A stretch of 64,000 nucleotides of DNA, from contig NZ_CP100355.1 of NCBI RefSeq assembly GCF_024204665.1, positions 3,639,451 through 3,703,450 on the forward strand, in the 5' to 3' direction. Shown here one piece after another: positions 50,944-59,836 of the stretch. Each line of letters begins with the position of its first letter. The first letter of the stretch is position 1. Below the pieces are notes generated by a model. The model did not search any database. It was not told the DNA's origin and was given only the letters and a program-made list of their open reading frames with translations. Position numbers and translations under genes: made by a program. Source of the DNA: Natronosalvus rutilus. Its GTDB lineage: Archaea; Halobacteriota; Halobacteria; Halobacteriales; Natrialbaceae.

Positions 50944-51390
50944 TCACGGCGCCGTGCTCGACTCCCGACGACCCGTGAACGCCGTCGGCTCGAGGCGACA
51001 GAACGCGAAGTCGATCTCTCGAGGATGGCTCCCGAAGATATCGATTAGCGGAATCTCGACGCGCTCGAGGCCCTCGAGAGCGTCGGTGCCGACGTCGTCG
51101 CGTTCGATGTCCTCGAGGCGACCCTTGGCAACCACGCTCCACCACTCGTCGTTGGCGTCGTAGGTGACGAACGAGACGGCGTGTCCGTCGAACGTCTCGG
51201 GCGGGTGCTCCGGTGAGGTCGCCAGCCGGAAGTAAAAGGTCGACTGGACGGGGTCGTATCCGTACGAGACTGGGACGGTGCGTGGCGGTTCGTCGCCCTC
51301 GGTCGAAAACGACAGCACGCCCGTACCGCCGGTGCCGAGCACGGATGTCCGTTCGGCCTCCTCGAGTTCGGCGACTTCGATGCGAGACAT
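50944..51390 (-). CDS. Pyridoxamine 5'-phosphate oxidase-like flavin-binding protein
   Basis: 148 residues; a split-barrel FMN-binding fold. Typical segments are SVLGTGGTGVLSFSTEGDEPPRTVPVSYGYD and STFYFRLATSPEH, with VVAKGRLEDIE at the dimer interface. Members reduce F420-like or nitro/haem-related compounds or just bind flavin; the reaction is not determined. ATG 51390 starts the domain, about 90 bp from the divergent siroheme decarboxylase upstream region. Confidence 0.83.
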   Translation of the reverse strand: MSRIEVAELEEAERTSVLGTGGTGVLSFSTEGDEPPRTVPVSYGYDPVQSTFYFRLATSPEHPPETFDGHAVSFVTYDANDEWWSVVAKGRLEDIERDDVGTDALEGLERVEIPLIDIFGSHPREIDFAFCRLEPTAFTGRRESSTAP

Positions 51391-51544
51391 ACATCGTATT
51401 CGCGCTCCGAAGGGATAATTCCCGTGTGGCCAGGGTGACTCGCTCGACCGCGGGACTGGTTCGGAGGACCCTCCCCCGAGGGCATGAAACTCCGCGCTCG
51501 AGAGACCCGAAAGCGATAGGTGTGGGTCGTCCCTACTCCGACCA

Positions 51545-52615
51545 ATGAGTTCCACTCGATCGGCCGCGGACGACTGGCGCGAGACGATCGACGAGACGGA
51601 CGCCGCGATCATCGACGGCTACCAGAGCGGGTTTCCGATCGCCGAGCGCCCCTTCCGCGTCGTCGGCGACGCCCTGGAGATCAGCGAGGACGAGACCCTC
51701 GAGCGCGTCCGACGCCTGCGCGAGGCGGGCATCTTCCGTCGTTTCGGCGCCGTCCTCAACCCACCCGTGATCGGCTCCTCGACGCTCGCAGCCGTCAAGG
51801 CGCCCGAGGATCGGTTCGACGAAATTGCCGAGGTGATCAACGGCTATCGACAGGTCAACCACAACTACGCCCGCGAGCACGAGTGGAACATGTGGTTCGT
51901 CGTCACCGCCGGCTCTCGGGAGACGCGGGACCGCATCCTGGAGGAGATCGAGGAGCGAACCGGCTGCACTGTGTTAGTGCTCCCGATGCTAACGGACTAC
52001 TACATCGACCTCGAGTTTCCCGTGGTAAACGCCGACAGTTTCGCACGCGAGAGCCTCGAGGACGGCACCGACGCCACCGCCACTCGTATCAGCGAGGACG
52101 CCGCGGGCGACCTCTCGGCGTTCGACGCCGCGCTCTTGCTCGCGATCCAGGACGGGTTCCCGCTCTCGAGGACGCCCTACGGTGATATCGCAGCCGAACT
52201 CGAGACCGACCTCGAACGCGAGGTCCCCGTCGAGGAGGTGCTCGAAGCGGTCGAACGGCTGCAGGACGAGGGCTGCATCAAGCGGATCGGCTGCATCGTC
52301 AACCACGTCGTCACCGGCTTCGACGCCAATTGCATGGTCGTCTGGGACATCCCCGACGACCGGCTGGACGAGTGGGGCGAGCGCGCCGGTTCGCTCCCCT
52401 ACGTGACGCTGTGTTACCACCGACCACGGCGGCCCGACCTCGAGTGGCCCTACAACCTGTTCACGATGATCCACGGGCGGGATCAGTCGGCGGTGGATGC
52501 CAAAATCGACGAACTCGCCGGGGAATACCTGCCGGTCACCCACGAGTGCCTGTACTCGACGGAGACGTTGAAACAGACGGGGGCGCAGTACGAGGCGCTA
52601 GTCGAGACGTCCTGA
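51545..52615 (+). CDS. ahbAB: Fused siroheme decarboxylase (AhbA-AhbB)
   Basis: 356 residues made of two Lrp/AsnC-like halves: the first about 15-165 (DAAIIDGYQSGFPIAERPFRVVG ... NHNYAREHEWNMWFVV), the second about 190-350 (DAALLLAIQDGFPLSRTPYGDIA ... CYHRPRRPDLEWPYNLFTMIHG). AhbA and AhbB are separate in many organisms and convert siroheme to didecarboxysiroheme for the alternative haem pathway. The His/Tyr-rich (HNYAREHEWN, CYHRPRRPDLEWPYN) segments are the catalytic-site signatures. Despite the HTH parts it is an enzyme, not a regulator. Confidence 0.9.
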   Translation: MSSTRSAADDWRETIDETDAAIIDGYQSGFPIAERPFRVVGDALEISEDETLERVRRLREAGIFRRFGAVLNPPVIGSSTLAAVKAPEDRFDEIAEVINGYRQVNHNYAREHEWNMWFVVTAGSRETRDRILEEIEERTGCTVLVLPMLTDYYIDLEFPVVNADSFARESLEDGTDATATRISEDAAGDLSAFDAALLLAIQDGFPLSRTPYGDIAAELETDLEREVPVEEVLEAVERLQDEGCIKRIGCIVNHVVTGFDANCMVVWDIPDDRLDEWGERAGSLPYVTLCYHRPRRPDLEWPYNLFTMIHGRDQSAVDAKIDELAGEYLPVTHECLYSTETLKQTGAQYEALVETS

Positions 52616-52696
52616 GCGAAACTCTCCGTCTGGAAACCGTGGTTTCGAAGAGGGCCATTTCCCTCTCATCGAGCATCACCAGCCCTCGAGCGACGT

Positions 52697-53890
52697 TCAG
52701 ACGCCCTGGCCCATCAGGTGACTGCGCAGCACGTCGGCGTCCTTGTTTCCGGCCCCCGTGTTGAGGATTACGACCGTCGCGTCGTCGTCGAACGCTCCAC
52801 GCTCGCCCAGCTCCCAGGCTCCGCTGGCCGCCGCCGCACAGGTCGGCGCCATCTCGAGGCCCTCGCCCTTCGCGACGGCGACGGCCGCCTCGAGGATATC
52901 GTCGTCGTCAGTCGCGACCGCACCGCCGCCGCTCTCGCGCAGGGCCTCCAGGATCCACGGGCTGGCGCCGGGGTCGGGGATCTCGATGCCGCCGCAGATG
53001 GTGTCGGGGTACTCGACGGGGTCGTGCCGCTCCCGGCCGTCCTCGAACGCCTCGACGATCGGCTGACAGCCCGTCGCCTGGGCGGCGTACAGCGCCGGTA
53101 CGTCGTCGATGAGCCCCAGGTCGCGGAACTCCTCGGCCGCCTTGTACATTCCCACGAGGCCGACGCCGCCGCCGGTCGGGTAGACGATGGCGTCGGGGAC
53201 CGCCCACTCGAGTTGCTCGACGATCTCGTACAGCATCGTCTTCTTGCCCTCGTGGCGGTAGGGCGTCACGAACGTCTTCACAGAGTACCAGTCGTCGTGC
53301 TCGGCCATCGCGTCGGCGTAGGCCGCGCCCGCGTCGCCGATTCGCCCGCCGACGACGGTCATGTCGCCGCCGTGGACGTTCACCATCGCCTTGGTCGTGA
53401 AGCCCGCTCGAGACGGGAGGAACACATGGGAATCGATGTCGGCGCGGCCGGCGTAGGCCGCGGCGGCCTGGCCGGCGTTGCCCGCCGACGCCAGCGCGAC
53501 GTCGCTCGCGCCGTGCTGGTTCGCGGCCGTCATCGCGAGCGTCTGACCGCGGTCCTTGAACGTCCCCGTCGGGTTCCGACCCTCGTCCTTGATCAGGACG
53601 CGCCCGACACCGAGTTCGTCGGCGAGTTTTTCACACTCGACCAGCGGCGTCGCGCCCTCGTCCATCGTCACCGCCGACGCCCGGGTGAAGGGGAGCAGTT
53701 CCTCGTAGCGCCACATCGAGTCGAACGGGCGAGCCTCGAGGGTCTCCCGGTCGAGGTCGACCGCGTCGTAGTCGTAGGCCGGGTCGAGAACGCCGTCGCA
53801 GTCGGGACAGCGGTGGGTGCCGGTTTCGGCGTCGAACGACGCCCCACAGCCGATGCACTCGAGGCCGACGAACGCGTCCGTGGTGTCCAT
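52697..53890 (-). CDS. thrC: Threonine synthase
   Basis: 397 residues; PLP enzyme converting O-phosphohomoserine to threonine. N-terminal zinc ribbon (ECIGCG...HRCPDC), PLP Lys in NPTGTFKDRG (about residue 104), substrate loop ASAGNAGQAAAAYAG and phosphate-binding TGGGVGLVGMYKA. This is the archaeal/plant-like form with the N-terminal ribbon. Lone gene between the siroheme decarboxylase and the convergent FAD protein region. Confidence 0.94.
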   Translation of the reverse strand: MDTTDAFVGLECIGCGASFDAETGTHRCPDCDGVLDPAYDYDAVDLDRETLEARPFDSMWRYEELLPFTRASAVTMDEGATPLVECEKLADELGVGRVLIKDEGRNPTGTFKDRGQTLAMTAANQHGASDVALASAGNAGQAAAAYAGRADIDSHVFLPSRAGFTTKAMVNVHGGDMTVVGGRIGDAGAAYADAMAEHDDWYSVKTFVTPYRHEGKKTMLYEIVEQLEWAVPDAIVYPTGGGVGLVGMYKAAEEFRDLGLIDDVPALYAAQATGCQPIVEAFEDGRERHDPVEYPDTICGGIEIPDPGASPWILEALRESGGGAVATDDDDILEAAVAVAKGEGLEMAPTCAAAASGAWELGERGAFDDDATVVILNTGAGNKDADVLRSHLMGQGV

Positions 53891-54007
53891 ACCGGCCCTT
53901 GTGACGGCGAGACCAAATCCCTGTTCATCGCCTTGAGTGCGGTCTCCGAGGGTCGGCCCTTTACCGTAGGGACGACGACTTAGTATCTCGCCCCCGAACG
54001 ATTCCGT

Positions 54008-55306
54008 ATGACACGAACGGCGTCGGTGACGGTCGTCGGCGGCGGCCTCGCCGGCCTCGTCACGGCGCGAACGCTTGCGAGAGACGGCTTCGACGTGACG
54101 CTGTACGAGCGCCGCGACGATGTCGGCGGTCGCGTTCGAACGACTGAACGCGACGGCTACCGACTCGACCGCGGCTTCCAGGTGCTCTTTACCGCCTACC
54201 CCGCCGTCCGTGCGGAACTCGACCTGCCCGCCCTGGACCTTCGCGAGTTCGCCCCCGGCGCGGTCATCGCTCGAGACGGCCGTCGATCGGCGCTTTCGGA
54301 CCCGTTTCGCGACCCCGAAGGATTACCCGAGACACTGTGTAACTCCGACGTCGCGCTCACAGACAAACTGGGGATCTTCCGACTCCGCCACCAGTTCGCC
54401 GGGCGAGATCCCGACCGAATTTTCGAGGGGCCCGACGCGACCATCGGTCAGTACCTGCGGGACCAGGGGTTCTCGGATCGGTTCATCGACAACTTCGCCG
54501 CCCCGTTCTACGGCGGAATCACCCTCGATCGAAGCCTCTCGACCTCGAAGCGAATCTTCGAGTACACCTTCCGGGCCCTCGCAGTGGGATCGATCGCAGT
54601 TCCCGCTAAGGGAATGGGCCGGATTCCGTCCCAGCTCGCCGCGAGTGCCGAGTCCGAGGGAGTAGTGATCGAAACGGGTGTCACCGTGACCGAAATCGAT
54701 ACCGGAGACGACGAGGTTACCTGCACGCTCGAGACCGTGGGGAACACCGGCGACAAAATCGTCGAGGCCGACGCGGTGGTCGTCGCGACGGATCCGCCGA
54801 CCGCTCGAGAACTGACGGGCGTCGAGTCGATTCCCACGACCGCCAAGGGCTGTGTCACCCAGTACTACACGCTCCCTGGGTGGACGGACCTCGAGATCGG
54901 CAGACGGTTGCTCCTCAACGCCGACGGGGGTTCGGGACCGAACCACGTCGTTCCCCACAGCGCGGTCGCACCCGCCTACGCCCCCGACGGCTCGACACTG
55001 CTGAGCGCGACCTACCTCGGTCATCCCGAACCCGACGACGAGACGCTCGCCGATCGAACCCAACGGGCCCTCGAGTCGTGGTACCCCGACCGTCGCTTCG
55101 ACGACCTCGAGACGGTCCACACTGAACGGATCCCCTTCGCGCAGTTCGCCCAGCCGCCGGGAATCCACGAGAGCCTGCCGGGACCGCGAGCACCCGAGGG
55201 AGCCTGCTACCTGGCCGGCGAGTACACCAGGTGGTCGTCGATCCAGGGGGCGCTCGAGAGCGGACGACGGGCCGCGCTCGCGGTTCGAGTAGACATCGAG
55301 TCCTGA
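54008..55306 (+). CDS. FAD-dependent amine-oxidase-fold oxidoreductase (protoporphyrinogen oxidase/phytoene desaturase type)
   Basis: 432 residues. N-terminal dinucleotide-binding motif VVGGGLAGLVTARTLARDGFDVTLYERRDDVGGRVRT, and the family end YLAGEYTRWSSIQGALESGRRAA places FAD beneath the substrate. The central part (ERPFAAPFYGGITLDRSLSTSKR-like region around residue 165-185) resembles protoporphyrinogen and carotenoid/sterol oxidases. Given a siroheme decarboxylase ~1.4 kb away a haem-pathway role is conceivable, but the substrate is not determined. Confidence 0.86.
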   Translation: MTRTASVTVVGGGLAGLVTARTLARDGFDVTLYERRDDVGGRVRTTERDGYRLDRGFQVLFTAYPAVRAELDLPALDLREFAPGAVIARDGRRSALSDPFRDPEGLPETLCNSDVALTDKLGIFRLRHQFAGRDPDRIFEGPDATIGQYLRDQGFSDRFIDNFAAPFYGGITLDRSLSTSKRIFEYTFRALAVGSIAVPAKGMGRIPSQLAASAESEGVVIETGVTVTEIDTGDDEVTCTLETVGNTGDKIVEADAVVVATDPPTARELTGVESIPTTAKGCVTQYYTLPGWTDLEIGRRLLLNADGGSGPNHVVPHSAVAPAYAPDGSTLLSATYLGHPEPDDETLADRTQRALESWYPDRRFDDLETVHTERIPFAQFAQPPGIHESLPGPRAPEGACYLAGEYTRWSSIQGALESGRRAALAVRVDIES

Positions 55307-55320
55307 GCATCATCGACTCG

Positions 55321-56100
55321 CTACAGCAGGTGCCGACACGCCTCGATCGGCGGGAACCAGCGCGTTTCGCCGGCACTATCGTCGCGAATCACGGGGTGGA
55401 ACGGCTCGAGCGACCGAACCATGGGCGACTGCAAGTCGATTCCTCGGGCCCGGTTGATCGTCACGCCCGACGCGCTCCGGGTGAACGCCGGGAGCATCAG
55501 CACGTCGAGTCCGCGCCAGGCGTCGCGCGCGTAGAGAAAGCAGGGGAGCTTTCGCCCGCCGACCGAGAGCGCGGGGTGGTCGTGGCCGACGACGACTCGC
55601 TCGAGGTTCGAGCCCTCGTAGTTCTCGAATTCCGTCTCGGATTCCGCATACACTCGCTCCAGGTCAGGTTGCTCGTGCCCGTGACAAACCAGCGTCTCGC
55701 CATCGGCCAGCATGTACGCGTCGGGAGCGTGTCCGTCGTAGACTGCCTCGAGCATCCCGTCGTGATTTCCGGGGGTGACTACGAACTCGGCGCCCGCATC
55801 GGCAACGATCCGCTCAAGGCGGGTGACGGTCCAGTCGGCCCCACGGGGCACGGTCGAAAACGAGTGCAAGAGGTCGCCAGCGACGACGACCGTTTCGGCG
55901 TCGACGCACCCGAGCAGGCGCTCGAGGCGGTCGATCACGTCGCTGCCGTCGTCGATCGGTGCCTCGACTCGAGAAGCCGCTGCCTTCCCGACGTGGAGGT
56001 CCGAGAGGACGAGCGCGTTGGCTCCCGGGACGAAGACGGCGCGCTCGAGGAACTCGACGGGGACGTCCACTCGAGCGGAGTCGGGAAAAGTGCCGGCCAT
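55321..56100 (-). CDS. Metallophosphoesterase (MJ0037/SbcD-related)
   Basis: 259 residues. The five phosphoesterase motifs are present: LSDLHVGK, VAGDLLHSFS, TPGNHDGML, VCHGHEQPD and VVVGHDHPALS, giving a dinuclear metal site. It is a stand-alone member of the small archaeal family related to the SbcD/Mre11 nuclease catalytic domain. Substrate unknown; a phosphodiesterase or nuclease is likely. Stop lies 4 nt from the artA end, so it may share its transcript. Confidence 0.87.
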   Translation of the reverse strand: MAGTFPDSARVDVPVEFLERAVFVPGANALVLSDLHVGKAAASRVEAPIDDGSDVIDRLERLLGCVDAETVVVAGDLLHSFSTVPRGADWTVTRLERIVADAGAEFVVTPGNHDGMLEAVYDGHAPDAYMLADGETLVCHGHEQPDLERVYAESETEFENYEGSNLERVVVGHDHPALSVGGRKLPCFLYARDAWRGLDVLMLPAFTRSASGVTINRARGIDLQSPMVRSLEPFHPVIRDDSAGETRWFPPIEACRHLL

Positions 56101-56104
56101 CGCC

Positions 56105-57076
56105 TCAATCGTCGTTCGAGTGCGTGAGCTGCTCGCCCGCGGGGTCGGGCTTGCCGAGGGCGTCGGCGAGGTCGTACTCGGTCCCGGTGAGTACGAACAG
56201 CGCCTCCTCGAGCGGTTCCATGACCTCCGGGAGAATACGGATCACGAGGTACGTGATCCCGACGAGGGCGACGATCGACAGCGACTGAGCGACGAAGTTG
56301 TGGGCGACGAGGAACGACGTCCGGTCGGCGGGCGATCCCATGTACGTCGTCGTAATGTAGATCAGCGGATCGTACTGGAACCAGCCGAATGGCGAAGCGA
56401 GGCCGATGAAGACGTTCCGGATCAGGTTCAGGAACCAGATGACGCCGATGGCGAGTGCGAACGCGGTGGCCTTTCGCCGGAGCGGCGCCTTCACGGCGGC
56501 GATCAACCCGCCGAAGATTGCCATACTGCCGATGCCGGTACACGCGAGGACGATGTAGGTCGTCCGCCCCGTCACCGTCTCGTCGGGGTCGAAGTCGAAG
56601 CGACTCTCGTAGCCGTTCGCACCTTCGTTGAGGCCTGGGCTATGGCCAAGCAGTTCCATGCCGTAGTGGGTCTGGGCGGCCGTCGTCTCGATCAGCCAGG
56701 TCCTGGCGAACGGAATCGTTTCGACGGGGAGATAGATGATCCCCATGATGGCGACTGCCTTCGTGAGCAAGAGCAGAGACGTTCGGCCCTGTAACAGGAG
56801 ATATCCCGTGTACGCACACAGCGGGAGGGCAGCGAGGCTCAACACCGTCTGGATCGGGCTCTGGGCCTCGCCGTAGTAGTAGGGGACCATCGTCAGCCAG
56901 AAGACGCCGAAGACGACCCAGGCGCCGGCGGCCAGGTAGCGGGCAGCCGCTTCGCGAGACTGCCACTGGAGGAGCAGTGCGAGAACGAAGGCGCCGATTG
57001 CGACCCACGCCAGCGCGTCGGTGGCGCCGAACGACCCTACGGCCGCTGACAGGACCGATACGGGCGGGGAGGACAT
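56105..57076 (-). CDS. artA: Archaeosortase A
   Basis: 323 residues with about eight membrane segments. It shows the exosortase/archaeosortase catalytic set: Cys in VLACTGIGSMAIFGG (about 180), Arg in LNLIRNVFIG (about 220) and His in LVAHNFVAQSL (about 262). ArtA cleaves near the PGF motif of surface proteins and attaches archaetidyl lipid, as for the S-layer glycoprotein. Two candidate substrates lie 18-20 kb away at 36726 and 38845. ATG 57076 chosen; the next upstream codon is GTG. Confidence 0.93.
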   Translation of the reverse strand: MSSPPVSVLSAAVGSFGATDALAWVAIGAFVLALLLQWQSREAAARYLAAGAWVVFGVFWLTMVPYYYGEAQSPIQTVLSLAALPLCAYTGYLLLQGRTSLLLLTKAVAIMGIIYLPVETIPFARTWLIETTAAQTHYGMELLGHSPGLNEGANGYESRFDFDPDETVTGRTTYIVLACTGIGSMAIFGGLIAAVKAPLRRKATAFALAIGVIWFLNLIRNVFIGLASPFGWFQYDPLIYITTTYMGSPADRTSFLVAHNFVAQSLSIVALVGITYLVIRILPEVMEPLEEALFVLTGTEYDLADALGKPDPAGEQLTHSNDD

Positions 57077-57225
57077 TGTCACGCGAATTGATGGACTCGA
57101 GCGCTATCAACCTGACGCTGTGTGTCGGTCGGACACAACCGCAGTACCTGAGGCCAGATCCCACCCGCAGAAACGAGCGCCTGAGAGACCGCGCCATTTT
57201 TGGCCGTGTCGTGAGAAGCGGACAT

Positions 57226-58005
57226 ATGGTCGACGTTCTCGACAACAAACGCGCCGCGACGCGGTTTCGAATCCTCGTCGAGATCGCCGAACGACAACCG
57301 GCCGTCAGCCAGGGCGAGATCGCCGAGGAAGTCGGCGTCACCAGCCAGGCCGTCAGCGAGTACATCCGCGACCTCGTCGAGGACGGCTTCGTCGAGAAGG
57401 AGGGGCGCTCTCGTTACCGCGTCACGAACGAGGGCGTCGACTGGCTCTTCCAGGCCGCCGGCGACGTCCGCCGGTTCGCCGATCACGTCACCGAGGACGT
57501 CCTCGGCGCCATGGGCGAGGACGCCGCCATCGCGAGTGCCGACCTCGAGGCCGGCGATCCCGTCTCGCTCACCGTCGAAGATGGCCTCCTCCACGCGGCC
57601 CCTGGCGAGGCCGGCCCCGCAACCGGCGTCGCGACCACCGACGCCGCCGCCGGATCGGACGTCGGCGTCACGAGTTTCGAGGGCGTCATCGACCTCGAGC
57701 CCGGTTCCGTGACGGTCTGGCAGGTCCCGCCAGTCCGAGCAGGCGGCAGCCAGTCGGCGACCCTTGAGGCCATCGCGGACGGCTGTGCCGAGGCTGACCT
57801 GGTGCTGGCGACGGGCGTCGAAGCCATCGTGGCTCTCCGCGAGGCCGACGTCGAACCGGCGACCACGTTCGCCGTCGGGACCGTCGCCGCCGACGCCGCC
57901 GAACGCGGCCTCGACACCGCCGTCGTCGCCACCACCGACGCCGTCGGGCGCGTCACCGACGTGCTCAGAGACGGCGACGTGGCCTACGAAGTGCTCGAGG
58001 GGTGA
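57226..58005 (+). CDS. Winged-helix transcription regulator with ligand-binding-like C-domain (DUF7839-type)
   Basis: 259 residues. N-terminal MarR/Lrp-like winged helix: PAVSQGEIAEEVGVTSQAVSEYIRDLVEDGFVEKEGRSRYRVT. The C-terminal ~190 residues form an Ala/Val/Gly-rich alpha/beta region (about 70-259) that resembles a small-ligand-binding domain. From memory such proteins are called DUF7839. Divergent from artA, with 149 nt between start codons, so it may regulate artA or itself. ATG 57226 starts the HTH. Confidence 0.75.
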   Translation: MVDVLDNKRAATRFRILVEIAERQPAVSQGEIAEEVGVTSQAVSEYIRDLVEDGFVEKEGRSRYRVTNEGVDWLFQAAGDVRRFADHVTEDVLGAMGEDAAIASADLEAGDPVSLTVEDGLLHAAPGEAGPATGVATTDAAAGSDVGVTSFEGVIDLEPGSVTVWQVPPVRAGGSQSATLEAIADGCAEADLVLATGVEAIVALREADVEPATTFAVGTVAADAAERGLDTAVVATTDAVGRVTDVLRDGDVAYEVLEG

Positions 58006-58064
58006 GGAAGTCGTCGGCACGAAACCGGGGCGTTAGTACGCTTTCAGTCGTCGTTAGGACAGCA

Positions 58065-58724
58065 CTAGTCGGCGTGTTCTCGCACCGTCGCATACGCCTC
58101 CTGGACCCGCTGGAACGATTCCTCGTCGCCGCCGTGGTCGGGGTGAACGGCTTTGACCCGCTCGCGGTAGGCCTCGCGGATCGCCTCCGCGTCCGCCGTC
58201 GTCGAAACGCCGAGGGCCTCGTAGGCCCGCTTCAGGCGGTCCTCGACGGTAACCGTCCCGTACTCGTGCTCGCGCTCGAGCGGCGGCACCTCGAACGGGA
58301 GTCGATCAGCCAGGTGAATGCCGGGCATCTCGTGTTCGGCCAGGATGAGGTGCGTGTCGGTGTGCGCCTGGAGCCGAACGAACGCCTCCGCGTCGAAGGT
58401 AACGGCAACGTCACGGTCGGGCAAATAGAACGCCACCGTCTCCCCCGCGTCCTCGAGTTCCCACTCCTCGAGGTAGCGTTCGTCGATCGCCTGCAGATAC
58501 GTCCGAATCTCGCCGCGGCGTCGTCGCTCACTCGAGTACGTGTTCTCGCTGGTGGCGACGCGACTCGGGAACAACCGCTCGCCGACGACGAAGAGCGTCG
58601 CGGCGATCCCGGTGAAAATTCCGCCGAGGACGAGCCCCCACAGAATCGCCGGCGGGATCGCCTCGAGGACGTTCGTTGGCACGGGCCACCGTAGTCGCCG
58701 GAGGATAAAGAACCACTCGCTCAC
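58065..58724 (-). CDS. Membrane-anchored J-domain protein
   Basis: 219 residues from GTG 58724 (VSEWFFILRRL). One N-terminal membrane helix (AILWGLVLGGIFTGIAATLFVVG, about 25-47), a middle soluble domain and a C-terminal J domain (AYEALGVSTTADAEAIREAYRERVKAVHPDHGGD) with the HPD motif. It probably brings Hsp70 (DnaK) to the membrane. No dnaK or grpE nearby. The frame continues upstream as an Arg/Ser-rich string, so the start is set at the GTG. Confidence 0.82.
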   Translation of the reverse strand: MSEWFFILRRLRWPVPTNVLEAIPPAILWGLVLGGIFTGIAATLFVVGERLFPSRVATSENTYSSERRRRGEIRTYLQAIDERYLEEWELEDAGETVAFYLPDRDVAVTFDAEAFVRLQAHTDTHLILAEHEMPGIHLADRLPFEVPPLEREHEYGTVTVEDRLKRAYEALGVSTTADAEAIREAYRERVKAVHPDHGGDEESFQRVQEAYATVREHAD

Positions 58725-58812
58725 GAGTGTCGGAAGCGGCCCGGACGGCGGCGTCAGCGAGGCAGACGCGACGGGGACGATTCCGGCACAGGACGGCGTG
58801 ACGGAGAGAGTC

Positions 58813-58878
58813 TCAGCCGAAGTACCGCAGCCAGGGCGTGGGCGGAGAGGACCTAGGGCCTCAGCCGAAGTACCGCAG
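58813..58878. repeat. 18-bp duplicate of the PAC2-like gene's 3' end
   Basis: TCAGCCGAAGTACCGCAG occurs at 58813-58830 and perfectly at 58861-58878, 48 bp apart. The right copy is the stop and last codons (LRYFG-stop) of the chaperone gene on the minus strand; the left copy is outside any gene. Confidence 0.65.
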
Positions 58879-59631
58879 GTCGTCGTCGTTCGGGACGTCC
58901 ATCGCCTGCTGTTGCTGTTCCATCTCCTGGATCTTGCCGATGACCTCCTCCATCTCGTCGGCGCGCTCGTCCAAGGGGTCGTAGTCGACGTCGAACCCGA
59001 GTCGCGCCTCGAGCACCTCGAGGACGGCGCGAGCGCTCTTGGGGTCGACGAGGTAGCCGCTGGTCTCGCCCATGAGACACGTCGCCTCGAACCCGCGGCG
59101 TTCCCCGAGGCCGAGCAACAGCCCGGAGACGCCGACGATGCCACCCGCGGGTTCGTCCTCGCGGAACTCGACGCCGACGTCCTCGAGCGGTTCGATCAGG
59201 GACTCGTCGGTGACCGCACCGAGGACGGCGTACTCGTCGATGAGTTCGCCCGTCGGGACGCCGCCGAGGGCGTACAGCTCCGTCGCGTCGAACTCCTCGG
59301 CGACGTCGAGAAACGCGTCCGTGAGGACGTAGTGGCCCGCGTTGGTCTGGGCCTGGTGATCGCCCGTCAGGACGAGCACGTCTCGGCCCTCCTCGGGCGT
59401 CACCGCGTGGACCTCCGCGCAGGTCAGACTGGTGACGCCGTCTTCGACCGTCACCTGTGGCGGGAACTCCTGGGAGTAGATCCGCCGAACGAGAGTACTC
59501 TCGGCCTCGAGTTCCTCGAGCAGGTGGTCGGCGACGAGTTTCCCGACGTGGCCGACGCCGGGAAGTCCCTCGATCAACACCGGTTCGTCGAGTGTCGTCT
59601 CGGCGACCGCCTCGATATCGAGTTCGTCCAT
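58861..59631 (-). CDS. Proteasome assembly chaperone PAC2-family protein
   Basis: 256 residues. The PAC2-like fold is seen in EPVLIEGLPGVGHVGKLVADHLLEEL (about 16-41), DVLVLTGDHQAQTNAGHY and YALGGVPTGELIDEYAVLG. The C-terminal EEVIGKIQEMEQQQQAMD is a coiled-coil-like helix, ending in an exposed RYFG, a pattern like proteasome-activating HbYX tails but not identical. It could help assemble the 20S core. Fifth gene in the rpl44e-rps27e-aif2a-nop10 cluster, 6 nt after nop10. Confidence 0.85.
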   Translation of the reverse strand: MDELDIEAVAETTLDEPVLIEGLPGVGHVGKLVADHLLEELEAESTLVRRIYSQEFPPQVTVEDGVTSLTCAEVHAVTPEEGRDVLVLTGDHQAQTNAGHYVLTDAFLDVAEEFDATELYALGGVPTGELIDEYAVLGAVTDESLIEPLEDVGVEFREDEPAGGIVGVSGLLLGLGERRGFEATCLMGETSGYLVDPKSARAVLEVLEARLGFDVDYDPLDERADEMEEVIGKIQEMEQQQQAMDVPNDDDLRYFG

Positions 59632-59637
59632 ACCGTA

Positions 59638-59817
59638 TCAGCGGACGCGACGTTTAAGAGCACGTCGGTACTCGCCGTGTCGGTCCTCGGGATCGAACGG
59701 CGCGGGCGCGCTGTTGACGGCGTCGGCGCCACAGTCGGGACAGGAATCGGACAGTGTATAGACTGGTCGGTCGTGAACGTCCTCCCACGCCGAACAGATG
59801 CGGATGTCGGATTTCAT
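59638..59817 (-). CDS. nop10: H/ACA RNA-protein complex component Nop10
   Basis: 59 residues. It opens KSDIRICSAW, has VYTLSDSCPDCG, the middle motif of Nop10, with zinc-type Cys at positions 8, 27 and 30, and ends RRALKRRVR. Nop10 bridges Cbf5 and the guide RNA in archaeal H/ACA pseudouridylation particles. It is short and was found by reading the gap between aIF2-alpha and the chaperone gene. Confidence 0.94.
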   Translation of the reverse strand: MKSDIRICSAWEDVHDRPVYTLSDSCPDCGADAVNSAPAPFDPEDRHGEYRRALKRRVR

Positions 59818-59836
59818 CGTCGAAAAACGAAAACGG

